Below, piece by piece: positions 56,776 through 64,000 of a stretch of DNA of 64,000 nucleotides. The stretch spans positions 431,445,265-431,509,264 of the forward strand of contig NC_085138.1 in the NCBI RefSeq assembly GCF_035046485.1, given 5' to 3'. A program made the translations under genes and the position numbers. The notes under the pieces are model-generated. The model had not been told where the DNA came from, did no database searches, and worked only from the letters and a program-made list of their open reading frames with translations. The number at the start of each line of letters is the position of its first letter. The stretch's first letter is position 1. The stretch comes from Aedes albopictus. Taxonomy: Eukaryota > Arthropoda > Insecta > Diptera > Culicidae.

Positions 56776-57293
56776 AACCATGAAAGCCTATATTATATGG
56801 ATCGCCTTCGAAGACGTCCTTGAAGACGTAAATTTACATGTTTTGACCTCTAAATTTGTGTCTTTGAAGATGCTCGGATTTTTTCTAGGTGTGTTGCTTA
56901 GCAAAGAAAATAATGAATATTTTTTGAAAACAAGAAAGAGTCGCATGTACATTTACTTACGAAGCGCATCGCCGGCCGATCACTTGCGTTGAAAATGAGG
57001 AAGAATGAATAATTTCCAAGTAAGGCTACCAACCCGTCGCGTCGTTGACAAGCAGGCTGGAGGACCCCTGTACCATCTCCAACGCTGGCTAGAAGGCTAG
57101 GTCTATAGGGCTCCCATCAACACAGCATGGAAAATCAGGACATTTCATGTATTTTCCCGAGAATGAGTAGAACTCATCGGATTTGTTAAGAATTTTTGGC
57201 CAAAATAAGTCGAAAATCAGGACATGTCCTGCTAAATCAGGACGGATGGTAACCCTATAGGTCTATATAAGTAGGCCCCGAGGCTGCCATAGT
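56776..57293. other. No gene recognised
   Basis: A minus-strand donor-like GTAAGTAAATG occurs near 56960 without a convincing exon. Otherwise this is spacer. Confidence 0.35.
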
Positions 57294-57302
57294 GCTATGC
57301 GT

Positions 57303-57693
57303 GATTCCGGGTCATTTGACCGAATGCCGTTTGGCCGAAAAATGAATTATGAACTTAAGTAACCATTCCACTGTTCCCCGTCTCAGTATAACTCGAACGA
57401 ACAGCATATGATTCAAAGAAGGAAAAATCTTTGATAAAATATTGGCAGTTTCAACGCCCACTAATCCCAAAAAAACCAAACTAGGCAGAATAGCCTATGA
57501 TTAAAAGAAGGAAATACTTCTGATGATCATATTGACTGTTAGAATCTCAAAAACTTCCTCTGAATTCTTTTGATAATGATTCGGCCAAACGGTATTTGGC
57601 CAAACGACCCTTTCGGCCAGATGGCATTTGGCCAAACAGCGTTCGGCCAAACGACATTCGGCCAAACGGCTTTCGGCCAAATAGCCGGACACC
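57303..57693. mobile_element. MULE-like or fold-back element with minisatellite ends
   Basis: A perfect 9-bp direct repeat, GCTATGCGT, flanks the unit (57294-57302 and 57694-57702). The left end reads into CCGGGTCATTTGACCGAATG and CGTTTGGCCGAA. The right end is the inverted form, expanded into five or six tandem units of about 20 bases (TTCGGCCAAACGGC-like) at 57580-57688. A 9-bp duplication plus tandem-repeat ends suits a Mutator-like non-autonomous element. The superfamily is an inference, and no transposase is present. Confidence 0.6.
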
Positions 57694-57702
57694 GCTATGC
57701 GT

Positions 57703-58500
57703 AGTGATCCCAACACAGGACCGGGACCGCTGATGAGCACTGGCAGGAAGGTCTGCGTTGTGTAGGAAGATTCGAGGTTTCACTGTGTTTTCGAAATAGG
57801 TACCTACAACTGATCCATTTTTTGATTGGGCTGAATTAATCGCACAGAAATTCCCATCGGCCAATAGGGTTTCCTACTTTTTGTGATGCTGATGCTCAAA
57901 CAGTGACTTTGAAAGATCTTTTATTACACATTCCACGCGTTACGTTTGCGCGAGAATCAAACTTTCGCTTCCAAAAATTTTTATGTTGTTAAATGAATGC
58001 TAACCAACATATCGAACGATCAGATTCGAAAAGATGATTCAGTTTGTACTTTTCAATTATAAATTTGTTTTTTACTTCTAAAGAAATCAAGAAAAACAGC
58101 ATAACGGGACACCATCGCAAAAAATGACGAATTAAAAAAAGGTTTAGAGTACTATTAGAAGAATTTGAGTAATCATCTTCATTTTGGTGCTAAAAGAATC
58201 GAAATCGAAAGCAGAAGCCAGAAAATATCGTTCGATGAAGCTCAAAAACCACGGTGTAGAAGTGCGTGGAATGTGTCTTGTTTTTTTATTTTTTTTTAAT
58301 AACCTTTTTTAGTATCTCAATCAATTTTTACATTCTTCAACTTAATCTAGGTGTTCTGTGTATTATAACACACTATCATCCTAATTTGGTAAAATAAATT
58401 TAAGCTATTATCAATACTAATTAATAACATATATTACATTTCATTTACTGTAGCAGTTAAGATTTTTTGCAGACTTTATTTTTCACCTGCGTGTCAGAAA
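57703..58500. other. No gene recognised
   Basis: This is spacer, AT-rich towards the right. I see no supported feature. Confidence 0.4.
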
Positions 58501-58505
58501 TACAT

Positions 58506-59620
58506 TTTTTTTTTGACTTATCATAACCATACCCTGATAAAAAAGATCATAGAGATACAAAAGAATGTATTGTTACAACACGCTGAAATGAATGGTAGTT
58601 ACCATGATTTCAATTGTTTAAAACGATAGAGTAACAACAGACCCTATGGTTTTCCACCATAGCATGTATTGTAAATCTCACTTTTACAATAGAAAATGGG
58701 GGTTGTTATGTATCTTTACCATAGAAAAATCCAAATTTTCTGGAGCAAATTCAAGTCAACTACCATTCAATTTATGGTGTTTTTATTATTGAAATCTCTA
58801 GTGCCATTCATTTTATTGTGCACATATTGTAGTTCCAATACATAATTTTCAGCAGGAAAATACGTACACAATATGATTTGTTGTTGAACAATCAACTTTA
58901 TCATTATTCAATGAAAGTTTATGGCGATTTTATTGTATATTTTTATCAGGGTAACCTAAATTAAACTAATTATACAAAGAACTTATCGTAGCAATAGAAG
59001 ACTGCAACGATTTTTGACGAAAGTTTGCAATGATTTTAGTTGACATCTGTTCCAATATTAGAAATTTGATGCAACTCATTAGTGCTATACCAGGGAGGCA
59101 ACTTCAGAATCATTTTCAAAGTTTTATTTTGAATCCTCTGAAGTTGCTTCTTTCTGGTATTGCAACAGCTTGACCATATTGGGACAGCGTACAACATGGC
59201 CGGTCTGAAAATTTGTTTATAAATCAAAAATTTGTTTTTGCGACAAAGTTTTGATTTTCTATTAATAAGTGGGTATAAACACTTAATGTCTTTGTTCAAA
59301 CTAAGTGAATACTTTCTATGTGGTTTTTAAAAGTTAAGATTTTATCTAGTAAGAGCTTTAGATACTTAACTTCGTCCGACCAATTTATTGGAGTTCCCCT
59401 CATAGTGACAACATGTCTACTTGAGGGTTTCAAATAAAGAGCTCTTGGCTTATGTGGGAATATTATAAGTTGTGTTTTGGAAGCATTTGGAGAAATCTTC
59501 CATTTTTGCAAATAAGAAGAAAAAATATCTAAACTTTTTTGCAATCTACTACAAATGACACGCTAACTTCGTCCCTTGGCTGAGATACCTGTGTCATCTG
59601 CAAATAACGATTTTTGACAT
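58506..59620 (-). pseudogene. Juan-like (Jockey-clade) LINE, 5'-truncated RT and 3' UTR
   Basis: On the minus strand the copy begins within the RT palm: QKSLFADDTGISAKGRS, with FADD at 59604-59593. It continues through QKWKISPNASKTQLIIFPH, INWSDEVKYLKLLLDK, YKQIFRPAMLYAVPIWSSC and LPPWYSTNELHQISN, then after a shift MSTKIIANFRQKSLQSSIAT to a stop at 58968-58966. A short 3' UTR is interrupted by the MITE at 58532-58951 and resumes to an A-rich tail near 58506-58515. The layout matches Jockey-clade elements such as Aedes Juan. At least two frame breaks occur. Confidence 0.78.
58532..58951. mobile_element. TA-flanked MITE (420 bp) in the Juan-like 3' UTR
   Basis: Ends CCCTGATAAAAA and TTTTTATCAGGG are flanked by TA (58530-58531 and 58952-58953). 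The AT-rich interior has internal inverted tracts such as ACCATAG/CTATGG. Removing it reconnects the 3' UTR of the minus-strand LINE to its A-rich tail, so it inserted after the LINE. Confidence 0.8.
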
Positions 59621-59990
59621 CCCTGTGAATGTATCTTATGTGTTTCCTTCAAGGGACTAGTTAAAGACAAACGTCTTGAAATCTCGCTTCAATAGTGCAT
59701 CAGAACTTCAGACGCACAAATCTCAAGAAGAAAGCTTTATACAACAATGCACTTTATTATTCTGTTCTTGCTCACTTGTAATAAGCTTCAAATAATAAGA
59801 TCAGGTGCGCTGGTTTTGTTTACGAAGAGATTTGTGCGCTTGAAATCGCGAATAGGTGCCAAAGTCAGCCATTGTGGTGCCCATTTTGGGATTCTAACAA
59901 GTCTGTCCTTAAGTTACTTCAACAAGTGTTGAATGAAAATTGGAAATGTCCATAGCACGATTATTCACTAATCATTTTCATCTTGATCGT
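59621..59990. other. No gene recognised
   Basis: This is spacer. I see no supported feature. Confidence 0.4.
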
Positions 59991-59994
59991 TTAT

Positions 59995-60161
59995 GGTCAT
60001 CCATAAACCACGTGCTCATGTAAGTGGGAGGAAAGAGTGGGGGTTGGGCAAAGACCGTGGTCCATACATTTCTTTTTTGAACAAAATACCACGCAGGGGG
60101 GGGGGGGAGTAGGTGGGTTTGCAAATATTCAAAAAAATGACTACGTGGTTTATGGACAGCC
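59995..60161. mobile_element. MITE with CCATAAACCACGT ends, about 167 bp
   Basis: The terminal inverted repeats are GGTCATCCATAAACCACGTG on the left and GACTACGTGGTTTATGGACAGCC on the right, which pair apart from a few bases. The interior contains a run of G residues near 60098-60109. The target duplication is unclear. Confidence 0.65.
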
Positions 60162-60830
60162 TCTATGTAGTTCAGGAATTAGATGCTACTTCCAAAGTCA
60201 TACGATTGGATTCATGATGACGATGGATTCAGTACTTATTATTAGACATCTAAGACCAGTCTGCAAAGTTTTCACGAATGGCGACAACGAGACTAGTGCT
60301 CAGCATCTCGAGCAAAGGTAGATAACAATAACAATACACCTTGATAATAAACTGTGTTATCGGTATTATCATTTTAAGGGGATTGCTGAATTTGTCACGT
60401 TATCGATCAGCTTCTAATAAAATCTATCGTGGCAGCAAAAGAATCGATATCAGAAGAATGTTCAGCATCGAAGACTAGTTGAGTACAGCACAAAATTCTA
60501 TCCGACATCATCAGACCAAACTCGGCATTCTATAAGCTAGTCGATGGGGTAAGAATGAAATAAAATGGTTTTCATTACAGCGGGGCTACAATAAAATTCT
60601 GGACTTAGCTTTATTCGTCGGAGAAATTTGTTGTCGAAGTGATTGTGCATGACCCACTAGAAGACCATCGTTGAATTGGCGTGCTGAACAGAGAACTAGT
60701 AACACATATTAAAGACAAACGAGTTAGTCATGAGCATTGAAATACCACAAATATGTATTTCATTGACAAAGCCAATAAAATCATTTGTTTGTTTATTCCA
60801 AATAACGAAATATTTGAATACACTTAAACC
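60162..60830. other. No gene recognised
   Basis: This is spacer. I see no supported feature. Confidence 0.4.
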
Positions 60831-60831
60831 T

Positions 60832-61612
60832 CCATTTAGGTCGAATCCATTTAGGTAAAATCTATTTAGGTCCCTCCATTTAGGTAACGTTACCTAAATG
60901 GAATCTGATTGTGTTCAGAGCAGTTGGAGTGTTTTAGATTAGGGATAAGATTGGTTTAAGGGGATTAAGTTGCAAGTGGAGCTAAAAGGAGTTTGGGGCG
61001 TGCTCAGGAGGAGCAATAACGGGGGATGGGGTTGGTTTGGGACTGTTTAAGGTTTCCTAAGCACTTTCTTGAGCATAAGTCATCTTATATACGTGCATAA
61101 CTTGTGTGCTTAAATCTCTCTGAAGCTTACTTAAATAAGTGCTGGCAACAAACTTACTCAAAAACAAATCGCAGCAACGATGTATATACAATTGGGCTTG
61201 ACATTTTTTATCACAACCTTCAACGGTTTTTACGATTTTGATTTCTGACAGCGAGATATACGGTTTTGAATGCACTTTTACTGGGTCTGAAACTCAACAA
61301 AAATCATCTGAAGCTGTCTGAAATGCCTTCAAAATCCCCCTAAAACCCCCTCGGAGCCCATGTAACGCACCTGAGACCCTTCGAAACTCCCCGAAAATAC
61401 CCATGAAGACCCCCCCCCCCCGGTGCAACGCCTCTGACCCCCCCTCATCTTGAAACTCCCATGAAATCCCTCTGAAACCCTGCGTGGCCTCCTTTAAATT
61501 TCCAGGTCACTCGCTCTTCTTAAACTTTTTTGCAATCATCAATCCATTTAGGTAATAAACTGAATCCATTTAGATACTGAATCCATTTAGGTAAAAACTC
61601 TATTTAGACAGT
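60832..61612. repeat. Repeat cluster: CCATTTAGGTAA arrays bracketing degenerate repeats
   Basis: Several CCATTTAGGTAA-like units lie at 60832-60902, including an inverted pair around AACGTT, and again at 61543-61612. Between them lie a G-rich degenerate block (60950-61050) and its complementary CCCTGAAACCCC-like block (61310-61500). The flanking arrays suggest one composite element of about 780 bp, but ends and duplication are not clear. Confidence 0.5.
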
Positions 61613-61615
61613 CCC

Positions 61616-63770
61616 GACTCGTTACCTTAATGAAGATATTGGAGTATTTGAAAACCTATGATACTACAATAAAAAGGAATAACCTCGTTATTTGCCGCCG
61701 TTATTTGCTGCAAACAAATTCTTCGAAGGTATCTAACCTTTAATAATAAATTCAACACAAAAACTTAGCTCATGTATTGTTTAGCCAACCCATAAGCTAC
61801 AGATATCAGGAACAACTGTTATTCATGTTTATGACAATAACAAATTTCCACATTCCTTTGATTTCATACGACACTCAAATCCAATACGGTGGGAACCAGA
61901 TAGCTCTTTCAACCCCAGTCGTATGCAAACCACGTTCTTGTTCTTTTATTCCAATCTTACACACCGTCGTTCAGTTGGCACAGTTTCCTATCTGGAAACA
62001 GGTGTGTCCCTCTGAACACTACTGCCAGATGAACCGGCAGGTTTATTCTAGCATTTTACCAGATCATGTCGTAAATCAACGCTCAATTTCTCTCGTACTA
62101 CCTTACCGAGAATCAAGACGACGACGACGACGACTACGACGCCGAAAGAGTTCATAAATAACCTTTGCACGCGATCCAGTTATAACTTATAAATCCTGCT
62201 ACTTGTAAAGATCTCTCGGCTCAAGCAGGTACGATACCGCGGGGGGAGATTTGCTCACGTTCTTTTATGGCGGTCGGTGGTGACTCGCGTACGAGTCGAA
62301 ATGGCAAAAGGTTAATCTGGAACAACACCGGCAGCGGTGCTGGCTGGCTGGCAGTGAGAAAATAAGCAACGTTGAAGCATTCTTGGTGGTAATCTGGAAG
62401 CTGGTTTGGTTGAAGTGTACCTACTACTACATCTATTCGTGAGACATTTGACCAAATAGGCGCAACCGGCGTGTAAATTAGAGAAATCCAATCAAGTAAT
62501 CGACCGCCGAGAGGAGCCATAAATTCAGATTAAAAAATTGAATGCAAATGTGAATCGGTGCTTCGATATAAGGAAAGCCAGGTTCGTTTTTGATACTTAA
62601 ATAGATGGACGATGACGATTCGTGAATGTCCTGACGGTGTTTCACTTATAAATAAGGTCATGTATTTAAGATTTAAATGCAATCGAGCTGAGATAAGAAA
62701 CAGTACGCTGAACATTTGAATGTTTTCCAGCAAAAAATATTGAAGTGAGTAGTTGATTTTATATGCCTAACCGTGAAACTTGACGTTTGAGTTGTCTGAC
62801 GAGTACAATTATCGTTTGCAAACGCTACATTTGGGATGCCAGAGACGAAAAGGTGTGAAATCTCCTATTTCCACCCACATCAATATTCTACTACATATTG
62901 TGTTAATGTAGCTATAAGTATAAGATGCAGTCTATTTCATCCGTGTTATTTGTTGTAGCTTCACAAAACCAAGAATTTATAAACTGAGCGAACTGTAACT
63001 ATAAATTTAAACTAATTCGATGGTACACAGTTGTTAACAATTTTCTTCATGTTGGCAAACCATCTCACTCACTAACCATAACTTTAAAGGCTAACAGTTG
63101 CCCTTTTTCTTGTTCGAACGCCTGTTACCACCTAATGCCGTACGCTTGCTTGCGTGCCCAATTGATTTCCCATAATTGGCTATCGTCTGCGTTGCCCGAG
63201 CGTTTAATTGATTAGTTGTTTCCTTTTGCGAATCGATCGATCCAACCAAACACCGGCGGCGAGGCGGACCTATGGGTGAGAACAAACCACGCAAAAATGG
63301 GGATCTGACTGGATCTGGAGTGCACTTTAAACCAATGCAGTTTTTAGCAGCACCATTAAAATACCAAACACACATACGTTCGGCGATCGGGCCGGGTTTG
63401 CATTCCTCCACGCGTCGAAATCTTAGAAGACTAGTGAGGAGGAAGCTCAGCGGTTAGGGCGGCTTAGTCAGGATACCGAATTCAAACCATGATTAATCGA
63501 CAATAAACGGCTAAGTACACAGGAATGGGGCAACTTTCTGGCTCTGACTCTAATATTCCCGCAGAACTGAGAGCGAGCACAGCTGGCAAGCTACGTTCCG
63601 AAAGCGTTAATTAAATTGGTTCCGGAGGAGGTTTTGTGTGCGGCAGTTTTGCGCTTAAACACTCACCGCTGGCAACTGGGAAAACTGCGAAACCAAAGGT
63701 GTGGGGGAATCAGTGTAAAATGCAAGTATATATCATGTTTCTTCCGAGAATTATGGCAGTCCTCATCCAT
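61616..63770. other. Long stretch with no recognised gene
   Basis: This is mostly unique DNA. The 126-codon plus frame at 61777-62157 ends in poly-arginine from a CGA repeat and is not credible. A tRNA-like A box (AAGCTCAGCGGTTAG near 63440) lacks a good B box. GC-richer text at 62220-62520 and 63090-63420 has no recognised frame. Confidence 0.3.
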
Positions 63771-63774
63771 ATAA

Positions 63775-64000
63775 CTATACTTACTTGATACTTGATGGGC
63801 TACAAATCGTAGCGGTGAGTCTACGCCAAATGAAGCATTCGCCTCCACTGGTCTCGGTCCTGGGGCAATCGCTACCAGTCACCCTGAACGTTTAGAGCCC
63901 TCAGGTCCTCCTCAACTGAAAAAGCCACCGTGTGCGCGGCGTACCACGATGCCGACAACCCCTTCCTGGTTCTCTGCTGAATATGATTTTAGCTTGTCGT
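63775..64000 (-). pseudogene. LINE C-terminus and 3' tail, running off the window
   Basis: On the minus strand peptides typical of an RTE-like ORF C-terminus appear: EDLRALNV and QDRDQWRRMLHLA, with a stop and an extra base between them (about 63895-63835). A 3' end with a TCAAGTATCAAGTAAGTA tail follows near 63795-63775. The rest of the element lies beyond the right edge. It is the same class as the fragments at 2075-2960 and 19020-19293 but not demonstrably the same copy. Confidence 0.6.

Noticed and set aside
57580..57688. CRISPR-like or coding repeat of GGCCAAACG units
   Set aside because: The units abut without spacers and form the terminal minisatellite of an element.
61777..62157. 126-codon frame ending in poly-arginine
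   Set aside because: The arginine run comes from a CGA repeat and the rest has no recognised feature.
63436..63500. tRNA-like sequence with a good A box
   Set aside because: The B-box region (GAATTCAAACC) is off consensus and no cloverleaf forms.

Overview
This window looks like non-coding nuclear DNA from an Aedes mosquito. Two full-length tRNA-derived SINEs match my recollection of the Aedes SINE Feilai. Other supporting signs are mosquito-type RTE, R1 and Jockey/Juan-like LINE remains, many short inverted-repeat (MITE-type) elements with TA target duplications, and more than 10 kb of degenerate 'GGAATTCC'-rich repeats. Base composition is AT-rich, ORFs are short and broken, and no conserved host protein-coding gene can be recognised. 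The window is best read as intergenic or large-intron DNA. Ae. aegypti and Ae. albopictus cannot be separated by eye.

Layout. 0-5 kb: two inverted-repeat MITEs, an RTE-like LINE relic on the minus strand, a Feilai-type SINE and another MITE. 5-10 kb: mostly unique DNA. 10-14 kb: a TTAA-flanked MITE with a palindromic element nested in it, a near-perfect 85-bp palindrome, a possible 49-residue membrane microprotein, a five-unit 143-bp tandem repeat, a 54-bp retroposed fragment, and a 0.9-kb fold-back element with a GC-rich stem-loop loop. 14-26.7 kb: large degenerate repeat fields whose strand bias flips within each field, interrupted by a LINE 3' end, a (TA)35 tract, a SINE head, a TA MITE and a possible small coding exon near 21.1 kb. 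26.8-33.7 kb: a possible LTR, more degenerate repeats and an R1-clade LINE relic. 33.7-39.2 kb: the centrepiece, described below. 39-54 kb: mostly unique DNA dotted with MITEs, SINEs and an ORF1-only LINE copy. 54-64 kb: further degenerate repeats, a possible MULE-like element with minisatellite ends, a Juan-like LINE carrying a MITE, and the edge of another LINE.

The best structure is the RTE-clade LINE at 33746-39167. It is bounded by a 15-bp target duplication and carries three independent DNA-element insertions, each with its own target duplication. The largest, 34622-36181, has ends of the Transib/RAG signal type: heptamer CACAATG, a spacer of exactly 23 bp, then an A-rich nonamer, with a 5-bp duplication CGATG. 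It itself contains a TTAA-type MITE. Subtracting the first two insertions with one duplication copy each brings the flanking reading frames back into register, so these were insertions into a copy whose endonuclease and RT frame was open. The elements do not form a cooperating pathway. They form a layered record of transposition.
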